Notes: generated from the sequence alone by a model not told the origin. DNA of 64,000 bases from Lysinibacillus contaminans (GCF_001278945.1 NZ_LGRV01000003.1:930001-994000), one strand, 5' to 3'; counted from the first letter of the stretch, positions 55,252-62,718 are shown. Numbers and translations: made by a program.

Positions 55252-55443
55252 TCAATTTTGAAATGGTTTTAGATTTGCAACTTTGATTGAAGCTACTTCG
55301 CCGCAATCTTTGCACAAAGTAACGATTAACGGAGAGGAAGAAAATATTTTATCAATGGGTCTTATATTAGCATTCCCTTCAAGTTTTCCTTTTGTAAAAG
55401 AGTTGCCACCACAAGATTTACAAATTAATTTTTGATTTTCCAT
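55252..55443 (-). CDS. Small zinc-ribbon protein, copy 1
   Basis: 63 residues. CKSCGGNSF at the N terminus and CKDCGEVASIKV at the C terminus form a four-cysteine zinc ribbon. The last residues ...SIKVANLKPF resemble those of the two copies at 59.7 and 60.3 kb. Function unknown; Bacillus proteins of this look are labelled transcription-factor-like only by the ribbon. ATG 55443 is preceded by GGGGTGAT; a GTG at 55452 is alternative. Confidence 0.85.
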   Translation of the reverse strand: MENQKLICKSCGGNSFTKGKLEGNANIRPIDKIFSSSPLIVTLCKDCGEVASIKVANLKPFQN

Positions 55444-55561
55444 AATTATCACCCCAGAGAATAGTTTGTATTAATGTATATGGCTGTTTGAACAAAAAGT
55501 TTTAAAATATTTGAAAGATATGGTGCAACAGCATTAAGAATAGCGTTGCAATAAAGCAACG

Positions 55562-55750
55562 CTAAGCTCGATCAATCCTAGACAACTTTACAACACTAAA
55601 AACAAAGCCTATCAACCCGCCAATTAAGAAAATATATGCTACTAGTATAGACATTGCTTCTAAGTTGTTTGTAAAGATTCTATATGCTCCCACAGAAAAT
55701 AGTGCCAAACCACTAACTGAGTTAAGTACTGTTCTACTCTTGTCGGTCAA
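55562..55750 (-). CDS. Small membrane protein (62 aa)
   Basis: Two membrane segments (SGLALFSVGAYRIF and AMSILVAYIFLIGGLIGFVF) after a short charged start TDKSRT. The TTG at 55750 is preceded by GGAGGTG at 7 bases, which decides the start; the longer frame to 55873 overlaps another leader. Family unknown. Common companion type in small-peptide regions of Bacilli. Confidence 0.65.
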   Translation of the reverse strand: MTDKSRTVLNSVSGLALFSVGAYRIFTNNLEAMSILVAYIFLIGGLIGFVFSVVKLSRIDRA

Positions 55751-55886
55751 AAAAACACCTCCAAATAATGAGGTTGCTAATATGTTAACACAAAAGTGTT
55801 TATTGATTAACTTATATTTGGAGGTTTTTACTTGGAGAATATCTTGAAAACAAAGAACCTTGAAGAACACCATGAGGAACAGGCAT

Positions 55887-55913
55887 CAAAAAGAGCATCA
55901 AATTTGATGCTCT
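55887..55913 (-). terminator. Terminator of the 55927 gene
   Basis: AGAGCATCAAA/TTTGATGCTCT is a perfect 22-base palindrome, followed on the minus strand by TTTTTG. Confidence 0.8.
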
Positions 55914-55926
55914 AATATCTGTATTC

Positions 55927-56172
55927 TTAGTGTGCATTCGGTTCGAGACGCAAAGTGATTGTATGGTCAGATATGTTTAATTTGTATTCTGCACCATAAT
56001 TGGCTTTGTGAACTTCTAATGAATTTTCCTCAGTTGAAAGGACTAAAATAAGGTCATTATCCCAGTCGTGCACAGTGAATTTATTGGGATTGTAAATGCT
56101 AACAAATACAGAATATGTTGAATGAGCTTTAAGAGTCCAGCAGCAAGATAAAGGGAATTTCCTTGTGTTCAA
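55927..56172 (-). CDS. Hypothetical protein (81 aa)
   Basis: 81 residues, soluble, beta-rich, looks like a small immunoglobulin-like or lipocalin fragment (YSVFVSIYNPNKFTVHDWDN, ITLRLEPN). TTG start 56172 with a weak GAGATGAT site. Family unknown. A terminator follows directly, which supports its reality. Confidence 0.55.
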   Translation of the reverse strand: MNTRKFPLSCCWTLKAHSTYSVFVSIYNPNKFTVHDWDNDLILVLSTEENSLEVHKANYGAEYKLNISDHTITLRLEPNAH

Positions 56173-56270
56173 AATTAATCATCTCATTCTTGTAAGCTAT
56201 TGCTAGTATGGGAGTTTATCTAATATAAGACAATAGTGTTATTAACTCCTTGAGGAAATAACACTCATCT

Positions 56271-56304
56271 GAGGATTATCCGATAAAAATTGTTCAGTAG
56301 GAGA
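56271..56304. repeat. TGTGCAGTA-type repeat, variant
   Basis: GAGGATTATCCGATAAAAAT then TGTTCAGTAGGAG; consensus of the family is GAGGATTAATCGATAAAAAT then TGTGCAGTAAGAG. Confidence 0.6.
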
Positions 56305-56410
56305 GTTAATATGTTATAAGAGGTGGAGAACTTGAAAATGGATATACAATCCGGAAATAGTATTTAGCATTTTAATGAAAATGTGTAGATGTAGTAAAAA
56401 AACATGATTA

Positions 56411-56437
56411 AAGGGCTATAGCAAAACTATAGCCCCT
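56411..56437 (-). terminator. Hairpin after the secreted-protein gene, copy 1
   Basis: GGGCTATAG pairs with CTATAGCCC; identical stem occurs at 63116. Weak T run on the minus strand. Confidence 0.65.
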
Positions 56438-56442
56438 TCATA

Positions 56443-56778
56443 TTAACGCATATTTTCAATAATTGATGAACGATTTTCCTGCATTTTTTTTACAAAGTTT
56501 GTCATAACGTCAAATGCTTCATTACGTTTATTGCTCAAATTTTGGAGGCGAAGCATGTCCATTTGTTGTGAGTTGCTCATTGAATCAATTTGGTCCTTTA
56601 ATTGATCTTCTAGTAGATTTGCTCTTTGTGATTGAACCGCCAACAGAGCAGTTTCAAGATCCATACCTTGTAAACCACCAACATTCAATCCAGTTGAATT
56701 TGCAGATGCAGGTGATTGGCCTGCACCAGATACTAATAGACTTACTGCTAATGCGCTACCGATTAATAGCTTTTTCAT
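56443..56778 (-). CDS. Secreted small protein, paralog 1
   Basis: 111 residues. Sec signal (KKLLIGSALAVSLLVSGAGQ…ASA), then NSTGLNVGGLQ, then a helical, Gln/Met-rich body: MDLETALLAVQSQRA, QQMDMLRLQNLSNKRNEAFD, and a final ENRSSIIENMR. No Cys, no anchor. Its paralog at 63.1 kb is about 75 percent identical by eye. It could be a spore or surface peptide, or a secreted toxin/antitoxin-like protein; no family is known to me. ATG 56778 is 7 bases after AGGAGG. Confidence 0.85.
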   Translation of the reverse strand: MKKLLIGSALAVSLLVSGAGQSPASANSTGLNVGGLQGMDLETALLAVQSQRANLLEDQLKDQIDSMSNSQQMDMLRLQNLSNKRNEAFDVMTNFVKKMQENRSSIIENMR

Positions 56779-56926
56779 CATAAAACCTCCTGAGAATAAG
56801 TGTTTAAGGAATAATCAAAATACCATTTAACAATCCCTTAAATAGAACTTTATAGCACGAAGGTTAAATTCAGGTTAAACTTTTAAAAAAATTTAAAATA
56901 GGATAGCTTATGCTGCGTTTATTTTG

Positions 56927-56970
56927 TTACTGCACAATATAAGCATTAATCGAAAGAAAACGTGCAGTAA
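56927..56970. repeat. Head-to-head pair of TGTGCAGTA repeats
   Basis: TTACTGCAC at 56927-56935 and GTGCAGTAA at 56962-56970 pair across 26 bases. The second half starts with AGCATTAATCGAAAGAAAA. Confidence 0.6.
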
Positions 56971-57015
56971 GTGAGGTGTGAATTTAGTATGTATTTGAGG
57001 AAAGAAACTATAAAA

Positions 57016-57045
57016 AGGGTCACCAGGCTGGGAGTGACCCTTTGA
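57016..57045 (-). terminator. Terminator of the second YjcZ gene
   Basis: AAAGGGTCAC pairs with GTGACCCTTT, followed on the minus strand by TTTATA. Same stem as 57489. Confidence 0.7.
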
Positions 57046-57193
57046 TCATAACAGGAGTATATAAGGCTGATAGATTAGCATTACACAACTATTACGATAG
57101 TTTTCTGAAGGGGTTATGGAGAGTATGGATCGTTGCTATTTATGAAGGCACTAACCTTCTTTTCATTTTCTTACACTTAAAAAACTGTAACTA

Positions 57194-57358
57194 TTAATAA
57201 CCTTTATGCATGAAAGTTGCGCCGACAATAATTAGAAGAATAAATAGAACTACGATTAAAACGAATGTTGAACTATTATCCTTACCATAGTCCATACAAT
57301 AATCCATGCCATAACCTCCGCAAGAACTATTATACCCTGAATATCCATAGTTTCCCAT
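57194..57358 (-). CDS. YjcZ-family small membrane peptide, copy 2
   Basis: 54 residues. Gly/Tyr/Asp-rich front (GNYGYSGYNSSCGGYGMDYC) then the conserved STFVLIVVLFILLIIVGATF. The ATG at 57358 follows AAAGGAGAGG at 5 bases. On the minus strand CATACTATA, a CATANNNTA box typical of mother-cell sporulation sigma factors, lies 24 bases upstream. Longer frame to 57421 is rejected. Confidence 0.9.
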   Translation of the reverse strand: MGNYGYSGYNSSCGGYGMDYCMDYGKDNSSTFVLIVVLFILLIIVGATFMHKGY

Positions 57359-57381
57359 GAGAACCTCTCCTTTCTTTAATC

Positions 57382-57390
57382 TATAGTATG
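57382..57390 (-). promoter_or_regulatory. Candidate sporulation -10 box
   Basis: Minus strand CATACTATA fits CATANNNTA; the third YjcZ gene has CATATTCTA at 57751-57759. No clear -35 element was found for either. Confidence 0.4.
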
Positions 57391-57488
57391 TATAGTCGTT
57401 GAAAGGAGAGGGGCTATTCATCCAATCAATCGTTCTTTTTCTAGAAAAAATGAATTAATCGGGTTACGTATTTTGAAGAATTAAACAA

Positions 57489-57515
57489 AAAAGGGTCACT
57501 CGGTGGAAAGTGACC
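57489..57515 (-). terminator. Terminator of the third YjcZ gene
   Basis: AGGGTCACT pairs with AGTGACCCT, then TTTTTTG on the minus strand. Confidence 0.78.
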
Positions 57516-57603
57516 CTCGGTGTCGAAAAAAGGAGGTGTGTAAGGCGAAATTACCTTATCCTTACATTTGCTATTGGGAGATAGCTAGCAAAAGATGTTT
57601 TTG

Positions 57604-57726
57604 TTAATACGATCTTTGCATGAAACTAGCGCCGACAATAATTAAAAGAATGAATAGGACAACGATTAGAGCGAATGATGAATTATTACGATTACCACAG
57701 TCCGTACCATAAACCTCATTTCCCAT
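57604..57726 (-). CDS. YjcZ-family small membrane peptide, copy 3
   Basis: 40 residues: GNEVYGTDCGNRNN then SSFALIVVLFILLIIVGASF and QRSY. The ATG at 57726 follows AAAGGGGGGAT. It keeps the family's single membrane segment but has a shorter, Gly-poor front. Flanked by a terminator at 57489 and a CATATTCTA box upstream. Confidence 0.88.
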   Translation of the reverse strand: MGNEVYGTDCGNRNNSSFALIVVLFILLIIVGASFMQRSY

Positions 57727-57931
57727 AATAAATCCCCCCTTTCTATAATCTAGAATATGCAGAGTTATAGAAAGGAGAGATGGTATTCATCTAATCAATC
57801 ATTCTTTTTGAAAAAAATAAATAATCATGTTACGTAGTTTGAGAAAGAACATGGCTCGTGTGGAGCTGCATGAAACCCAGTTGAAGTAGAAATTTATGAT
57901 TCTGAATTATTAAGAAGATTAATGAACTCTT

Positions 57932-57965
57932 TGAGGATTTATCGAAAGAAAGTGTGCAGTAGAGT
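57932..57965. repeat. TGTGCAGTA-type repeat
   Basis: GAGGATTTATCGAAAGAAA then GTGTGCAGTAGAG. Confidence 0.6.
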
Positions 57966-57991
57966 TATTTCTTAGTTACTCAGTCAAATTG

Positions 57992-58018
57992 AAAAATCCC
58001 CAGCTTTAAACTGGGGAA
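57992..58018 (-). terminator. Terminator of the DUF3231 gene
   Basis: TCCCCAG pairs with CTGGGGA; TTTTTC follows on the minus strand. Confidence 0.8.
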
Positions 58019-58055
58019 CTAATTTGGCGGTTTAATCAGGCTTAATAAATATTTA

Positions 58056-58565
58056 TTATTTTTCTGGATGATCTACATGTAATGGTGGAGGTACTAGCCA
58101 ACCTTTATTTTTGTTAAGGCGTAATAGTTTGGCGCCAAGCTGTGCTTTAGCTGTATGGAATTGACCATACATTAAGCCGATGTCTTCTCTAATAGACATT
58201 CCCATTGCTTGACTACATGCAACTAAACCAGCGGCAGCGTCTAATGATAATGCGGCACTGATTTCAGGATCATTAAACTTTGCACCAGGAGGAATATCCT
58301 CTAGTCTTGCATCTGGACGTTCAGGTGGTGCAGGAGGTAATGCAATGCCATTGGTTTTTAGAATCTCTTCTAATTGCTTAGCTTCTTCTTTAGCGCATTG
58401 AATAAAATCCTCGATGATCTTTTTTAAGTCTTTATCACCAGCATGATTATAAAATGTTTGATACCCAGCAATCATGCCATAGTTTGTAGCAAGGTTTGTC
58501 CAGATACCGAACACCTCACCATAATGTAATGGTTCGTCTTTTGAGTTACCGCTAAACATACCCAT
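58056..58565 (-). CDS. DUF3231 family protein
   Basis: 169 residues, a single ferritin-like four-helix DUF3231 unit: LHYGEVFGIWTNLATNYGMI, then YQTFYNHAGDKDLKKIIEDF, then ALSLDAAAGLVACSQAMGMS. Bacillus members, often double-length, are associated with spores. The ATG at 58565 is 7 bases after AAAGGAAG; an upstream in-frame start at 58583 has none. Function unknown; metal binding is not evident. Confidence 0.85.
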   Translation of the reverse strand: MGMFSGNSKDEPLHYGEVFGIWTNLATNYGMIAGYQTFYNHAGDKDLKKIIEDFIQCAKEEAKQLEEILKTNGIALPPAPPERPDARLEDIPPGAKFNDPEISAALSLDAAAGLVACSQAMGMSIREDIGLMYGQFHTAKAQLGAKLLRLNKNKGWLVPPPLHVDHPEK

Positions 58566-58648
58566 ACTTGCACTTCCTTTCATTATTGGCCATTTTCAAA
58601 CAAAGGTAGTATGGGCAAAATCAGAAATATAATTCATGAAAAATTATT

Positions 58649-58663
58649 TTTACTGAACAATAT
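58649..58663. repeat. TGTGCAGTA-type repeat, inverted variant
   Basis: TTACTGAACAATATG, matching the TTACTGCACAATATA copy at 56927 with one change, directly upstream of a small ORF. Confidence 0.45.
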
Positions 58664-58678
58664 GAAAGGAGAACTCAT

Positions 58679-58828
58679 ATGCAATTTGAAATCGGCTATT
58701 ACGTTAATAAAGAAGATGAGATAGTTTATTTCGTCTGTTTAGCAATTGACTCTAACCATCAAGAATTGGTTGTTTTTATGGATTCAAACAGGGTAAATCG
58801 GATTGAAAGTAAGTCGGTGTGGTCGTAG
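58679..58828 (+). CDS. Small hypothetical protein (49 aa)
   Basis: A strong AAAGGAG site lies 8 bases before the ATG. The product (QFEIGYYVNKEDEIVYFVCL…) is acidic, beta-rich, without membrane segment, ending RIESKSVWS. No family recognised. It is followed by a fragment of the adenine deaminase tail, so its own 3' flank may be rearranged. Confidence 0.6.
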   Translation: MQFEIGYYVNKEDEIVYFVCLAIDSNHQELVVFMDSNRVNRIESKSVWS

Positions 58829-58906
58829 CAGTTTAAACGTTGTGAAAAACAATTGGATGCTTGCCGACAATTTCAACACAACAAAACATTACAGAAATAA
58901 ATACTC

Positions 58907-58975
58907 GATATGTTAATGGATACAGGGCTATTTGATATTACAACATTTCATCAGATTTCAGTAGAAACAAGATGA
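58907..58975 (+). pseudogene. Detached copy of the adenine deaminase C terminus
   Basis: Codons read DMLMDTGLFDITTFHQISVE then TR-stop at 58973-58975. The end of ade reads LTDTGLFDVSTFKHISVEV, so about 14 of 18 residues agree. The downstream hairpin (58984-59016) also resembles the ade terminator. No upstream part of ade is present. Confidence 0.85.
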
Positions 58976-58983
58976 TATAAACG

Positions 58984-59016
58984 ACCTAAAATGAAGAAGG
59001 TTTTAGGCAGGTTTTA
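58984..59016 (+). terminator. ade-like terminator after the fragment
   Basis: CCTAAAA pairs with TTTTAGG, followed by GCAGGTTTT. Confidence 0.6.
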
Positions 59017-59571
59017 TTAAGTTTTTATACGAGCTATAAGCTGCTTATTTAATAATGTTGCTTGAGTTAAAGCATGTTCATCTTTTGTGATTTCTCCAGG
59101 CCTGTTGGCTTCGCCAATAATATATGAAGTGAAGGGCATTTTTAAAAAATCAAAGATATATTGGAATTGCTGAATCATAGGCAATCCCTTGATTTTTGGA
59201 TCATCTCCGCCAACAGCGAGCACGATAGCTTCTGTTGTCTGTAACTTTTCCTTTAGTTGTGGAAAGCGTTCATCACGAATTGCATGACTCAGGCGATCAA
59301 CCATGTTTTTCATGATTCCAGACATACTGTACCAGTAAATTGGCGTCGTAAAAATCACAATATCACTTGTCAAAAATGCTTGAATTACTTGGTCGTAATC
59401 ATCATCAATGAATTTAAACCCATTCTTGGAATGGCGTAAATCATGAATCGGTTGAATGTTTAAATTCTTTATATATAAATTTTGATATGGTATGCCTTTT
59501 AATACAAGGTCAGCAAGCATTTCACTATTACTATATTCTCTTGTGCTACCAATAAAAGCTGTGATGTTCAT
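59017..59571 (-). CDS. NAD(P)H-dependent FMN reductase (flavodoxin-like)
   Basis: 184 residues. GSTREYSNSEMLADLV supplies the FMN phosphate loop; SDIVIFTTPIYWYSMSGIMK then NMVDRL is the family's flavin/quinone segment, and VLAVGGDDPKIKG the closing loop. Reduces flavin, quinone or nitro compounds. The ATG follows GAGGAGG at 6 bases. Single gene, no clear terminator; a T-rich end overlaps the ade-like hairpin on the opposite strand. Confidence 0.88.
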   Translation of the reverse strand: MNITAFIGSTREYSNSEMLADLVLKGIPYQNLYIKNLNIQPIHDLRHSKNGFKFIDDDYDQVIQAFLTSDIVIFTTPIYWYSMSGIMKNMVDRLSHAIRDERFPQLKEKLQTTEAIVLAVGGDDPKIKGLPMIQQFQYIFDFLKMPFTSYIIGEANRPGEITKDEHALTQATLLNKQLIARIKT

Positions 59572-59680
59572 ATTTATCCTCCTCTATATTTCACGTTATA
59601 AATAGTTTATCTTTCTTTTATTATCAAGGAAGCTGAATGTTTTGATGAAATGAGGCAAACGCTACAGCTTTAGTACGAAA

Positions 59681-59881
59681 CTATTTGAATTTTTCAGGTT
59701 TAGCAACTTTGATTGTAGCTACTTCTCCGCAAGCCTTACAAAAGCGAAAAATAAATGGGGATCCTACAGCAAATGCAGATCCGATAGGTTTAACATTACC
59801 ATAAGTACTAGCATCACCAACTTGACCGGTTGTAAATGAATCACTACCACAAGCCTTACAAACCAAATTATTATTTTCCAT
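59681..59881 (-). CDS. Small zinc-ribbon protein, copy 2
   Basis: 66 residues. CKACGSDSF and CKACGEVATIKVAKPEKFK form the four-cysteine ribbon; the middle is longer and Gly-rich compared with copies 1 and 3. RBS GAGGTGAC precedes the ATG. Its 3' flank (59652-59680) repeats the flank of copy 3, showing a duplicated segment. Confidence 0.85.
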   Translation of the reverse strand: MENNNLVCKACGSDSFTTGQVGDASTYGNVKPIGSAFAVGSPFIFRFCKACGEVATIKVAKPEKFK

Positions 59882-59919
59882 ATTGTCACCTCTTTATGTA
59901 TTTTATGTAAATTTTAACA

Positions 59920-59953
59920 TAAAAAAAGCCACAGCGTTTGCAGACGCTACAGC
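59920..59953 (-). terminator. Duplicated terminator, copy 1
   Basis: GCTGTAGCGT pairs with ACGCTGTGGC around CTGCAA, then TTTTTTT on the minus strand. Ends the 59967 gene. Confidence 0.85.
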
Positions 59954-59966
59954 GAATTGGAGAATC

Positions 59967-60164
59967 TCACACAATATGTTTTTTCTTTTCATCTTTTCTA
60001 CTTCTAAATAGTAATAGCATGAATAATAAACTTGCAACCCAAAAGGAATAGAAAATATTTTCAAGCAAAGCCAAATTTCCATTTTTGAAATAATCTAAAA
60101 CCGTTGTAAATAAAAACAGTGTTACAAAAAAAGTAATATATAAGTATTTTCCGAATGTAGTCAA
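59967..60164 (-). CDS. Two-TM small membrane protein
   Basis: 65 residues. Two membrane segments (YLYITFFVTLFLFTTVL and FYSFWVASLLFMLLLF) and a basic tail RSRKDEKKKH. Start TTG 60164 behind GTGAGGTG, which fixes it. Family unknown. Its terminator is a near-copy of those of the flanking zinc-ribbon genes. Confidence 0.7.
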   Translation of the reverse strand: MTTFGKYLYITFFVTLFLFTTVLDYFKNGNLALLENIFYSFWVASLLFMLLLFRSRKDEKKKHIV

Positions 60165-60221
60165 TTAAAGCACCTCACTATGCAATTTTTTAATAGTGTG
60201 TGCAAATTAAGTTTATTTATT

Positions 60222-60258
60222 CAAAAAAAGCCGCAGCGTTTGCAGACGCTACAGCTTC
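60222..60258 (-). terminator. Duplicated terminator, copy 2
   Basis: Same stem as 59920 (GCTGTAGCGT/ACGCTGCGGC), T run on the minus strand; ends zinc-ribbon copy 3. Confidence 0.88.
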
Positions 60259-60267
60259 AGTACGAAA

Positions 60268-60459
60268 CTATTTGAACTTTTGTGGTTTAGTAACCTTAAT
60301 TGAAGCTACTTCTCCGCAATTTTGACACACAGTATAAATAAGTGGAGATCCTGTAGAGAAAAAATTGTCAATTGGTCTTAAGGCAGCATAACCATCAAGT
60401 TTACCTTCGCCAAATGAATCACCACCGCAGGACTTGCAGATTAATTTATTGTTTTCCAT
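60268..60459 (-). CDS. Small zinc-ribbon protein, copy 3
   Basis: 63 residues, MENNKLICKSCGGDSF and CQNCGEVASIKVTKPQKFK. Nearly the length and sequence of copy 1, with the C-terminal PQKFK like copy 2. GAGGTGAT before the ATG. Together the three copies suggest a small expanding family of unknown function. Confidence 0.88.
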   Translation of the reverse strand: MENNKLICKSCGGDSFGEGKLDGYAALRPIDNFFSTGSPLIYTVCQNCGEVASIKVTKPQKFK

Positions 60460-60496
60460 AACATCACCTCAATATGTAAGTTATGTAAAGCTTAAC

Positions 60497-60530
60497 ATAA
60501 AAAAGCCGCAGCGTTTGCAGACGCTACAGC
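60497..60530 (-). terminator. Duplicated terminator, copy 3, orphan
   Basis: Same stem as 59920 and 60222 with a short T run, but no minus-strand gene now lies upstream; a gene was probably lost here. Confidence 0.75.
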
Positions 60531-60598
60531 GGATTGATTGATGCCCTTATGTTGTATTGACAACAATATTATACCACAACGTAGGAGGGTAATCCTAT

Positions 60599-61102
60599 AT
60601 GGGAAAACAAGGGAAAATCAAGGTTACTAAAGAGAATTTACTTCAGTAGATTGAAAATTATCGTTGGATGGTTGAAACAGTAGAGGAAGCGAGACAACCA
60701 GTAGTAAAGGTCGATAACAGCAGTTATATTGGGGCAAAAGCAACGATGTACGGGATTGAGGCGACTTTACCAAAAGATAGTGGAGGTACAAGTGATCCGG
60801 TGTATGCAGAGGTACAACGTCAGGTATATGCACTTAATTATCGGATTAAGGAATATGAGCAAAAGATTGTAGAGGTGCAAAAACGCATTCCCTGTGTGAT
60901 TGGCGACAGAGAGGTGGAAGTACTTCATAGATTGCTAGATGGTGATAGCATGAGAGCTATTGGCAAGCACATGAAACTATCAAGTACAACAATTATTCTC
61001 ACAAGAGACTGTATAGTTAAACAAATGTTGATGGGGCGTAGTGCGCCTTTTTATTCAATGCTGTTTTCTAACGTCGGTATTATTTTTCGAAATTTCAAAT
61101 AA
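60599..61102 (+). pseudogene. Phage-type (ArpU/sigma-like) regulator with amber stop
   Basis: GTAGGAGGG and an ATG at 60599 start a frame GKQGKIKVTKENLLQ that hits TAG at 60647-60649 and then continues in frame with IENYRWMVETVEEARQPVVK. The rest (from the internal ATG 60668) is an intact 144-codon frame with a helical middle (YRIKEYEQKIVEVQKRI) and an HTH EVEVLHRLLDGDSMRAIGKH…SSTTIILTRD, as in phage late-gene regulators. The last ~25 residues look unlike the family and may be another frameshift. Reading through the amber, or a start at 60668, cannot be excluded. Confidence 0.75.
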
Positions 61103-61163
61103 ATTAACAACCAAAACCTAATTAAGTCGTAAAGTATAGAAAAAATGAATGGAGAATTATGTT

Positions 61164-61643
61164 GTGGAAAAATTGAAAAAGGTTGAATTAAAGCATTTTT
61201 CAAGTAAATATTTGAATGAATTGAACTCTTTTGTACTTACAGAAGAACAAAAACAATTTTCTGCACTTCCAAGCAAATTTGAGGAAATTAATGAAGGACA
61301 GTATCGTATTGTAATTTTAAGTGATAATACACCCGTTGGTTTCTTTCTCCTAAATTCAAATGAAAGAGTAAAGAAATACTCCAATAATTTGAATGCTTTG
61401 TTATTAACTGCACTATCAATTAATCATACTGAACAAGGAAAAGGTTACGCAAAACAAGGAATGACATTACTAGTTGAGTTTGTTAAAAAGGAATTTCCTA
61501 ATTGCGATGAAATTGTTTTAGTTGTCGACAAAGATAATATACCAGTACAAAAACTATATTTAAAAGTAGGATTTGAAGATACAAATGAGAGATTAATAGG
61601 ACGTATCGGAGAAGAAATTATCATGAGACAATTAATAAAATAA
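61164..61643 (+). CDS. GNAT-family N-acetyltransferase
   Basis: 159 residues. Motif A LTALSINHTEQGKGYAKQGM contains the QGKGYA acetyl-CoA loop; motif B VDKDNIPVQKLYLKVGFEDT. Substrate unknown. GTG 61164 lies 9 bases after GGAG; an ATG at 61149 has no site. A good terminator follows at 61691. AT-rich codons suggest an acquired gene. Confidence 0.88.
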   Translation: MEKLKKVELKHFSSKYLNELNSFVLTEEQKQFSALPSKFEEINEGQYRIVILSDNTPVGFFLLNSNERVKKYSNNLNALLLTALSINHTEQGKGYAKQGMTLLVEFVKKEFPNCDEIVLVVDKDNIPVQKLYLKVGFEDTNERLIGRIGEEIIMRQLIK

Positions 61644-61690
61644 TATTAAACCACCCATAAAGGTAACTGGAATTTTTACTACCATCGTCA

Positions 61691-61730
61691 CCAGAGTTGA
61701 TTCTACATTTTGTAGAATAGCTCTGGTTTT
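61691..61730 (+). terminator. Terminator of the acetyltransferase gene
   Basis: CCAGAGTTGATTCTAC pairs with GTAGAATAGCTCTGG, followed by TTTTATATTTTT. Confidence 0.85.
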
Positions 61731-61863
61731 ATATTTTTCGGACAGTTTTGCATCAATCCTTGGAAATTATCTTAATAATATGTATCAAAGGGCGCAAGTG
61801 TATCATTTGTATCAAATGTTACACATTATGTAAGTATGAATTTAACGTGTAAAATCGGAGGTA

Positions 61864-61951
61864 GGTCGGTGCGGAATTGTTTTCCTACGAAATATTTAAT
61901 ATTAGGGAAAGACAGACCGACGACAGACCAGCGCCGAGCAAATTCGTTCGG
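61864..61951. other. Structured GC-rich intergenic segment
   Basis: GTCGGT (61865-61870) pairs with ACCGAC (61916-61921), enclosing TTTCCTA / TAGGGAAA; next to it CCGA and TCGG form a small hairpin around 61934-61951. In an AT-rich gap this suggests an RNA structure or a repeat remnant; no known class recognised. Confidence 0.4.
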
Positions 61952-62147
61952 AGCATGACAAACATCGCCGGCTCATATTTTTTTAAGAGATTAGGTATCT
62001 TAATAATATAAAAGGCTAAAATACAAAAGTAAGTGAACTACGTCCACATTCTTGCGACTTTATATCGACATATTTTGGCAGGTCACTTAGTATTTAGAAA
62101 GTAGTTTTATAGTAACATTGGGTATATAAAGATCTAGGAGGTTTTAT

Positions 62148-62516
62148 ATGCCTGATTTGTTACTTGTACTTTTTTTATTTAACCTTTCTTTATTTCTTTT
62201 GCATGAAATGGACGCAATAAGGCGCTCTGAGTGGCGATTGTTTATCGTACTTAAAGATATGGAAGATTCAAAGGCTTATAAAGTATTCACATTTATTCAC
62301 CTTTTTCTTTATGTAATAATACTTTCCTTACTTTTCAGCCAATATCAAACAATAATTTTTTGGGTCCTTGATGTATTCTTTATTATTCATGCAATTCTGC
62401 ACTTATTTTTTGAAAGGCATTCTCGAAACGAATTTAAAAATTCATTTTCAAGATCGATTATTTATCCAATGGGGATTCTTGCGGGAATACATTTATTATT
62501 TTTAATTAATATTTAG
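62148..62516 (+). CDS. DUF6713-like membrane protein
   Basis: 122 residues, four membrane segments. FLLHEMDAIRRSEWRLF after the first helix and FFIIHAILHLFFERH near the C terminus are conserved in the family, with His/Glu positions that could bind metal or lipid. Function unknown. ATG with TAGGAGG 7 bases upstream. Confidence 0.8.
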   Translation: MPDLLLVLFLFNLSLFLLHEMDAIRRSEWRLFIVLKDMEDSKAYKVFTFIHLFLYVIILSLLFSQYQTIIFWVLDVFFIIHAILHLFFERHSRNEFKNSFSRSIIYPMGILAGIHLLFLINI

Positions 62517-62679
62517 ATTAGAGTCACATCTATTGAGGTGTGGCTTTTTATGTTTCTAGTGATAGAAAGCCTTGTAGACCAACCTATCATTTTTCGTAAT
62601 ATCACCTCGTTAAATAATTATGGCATTAAAAAGTCCCAGCGTGGTCAAACGCTACGGTTTTAACATTAACTGAATACTT

Positions 62680-62710
62680 TGAGAGTTAATCGATAAATAT
62701 TGTACAGTAA
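62680..62710. repeat. TGTGCAGTA-type repeat, variant
   Basis: GAGAGTTAATCGATAAATAT then TGTACAGTAATC. Confidence 0.55.
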
Positions 62711-62718
62711 TCTGTTCG

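Larger units (their letters stand above)
56779..57193. other. Leader of secreted paralog 1 and downstream side of YjcZ copy 2
   Basis: Contains inverted copies of the TGTGCAGTA repeat at 56927-56970 and the terminator at 57016. No ORF with a ribosome site. Confidence 0.5.
61644..62147. other. Intergenic with structured segment
   Basis: GNAT terminator at 61691, then a stretch of paired sequence at 61864-61951 (see separate entry), then the leader of the DUF6713 gene with TAGGAGG. No ORF of interest. Confidence 0.45.

Noticed and set aside
55892..55913. Palindrome considered as an operator
   Set aside because: A T run follows on the minus strand directly after the gene at 55927, so it is a terminator.
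55832..55915. 27-codon plus-strand ORF behind GGAGG
   Set aside because: Its end is the palindrome that ends the minus-strand gene at 55927; the GGAGG belongs to an AT-rich leader and the peptide is low complexity.
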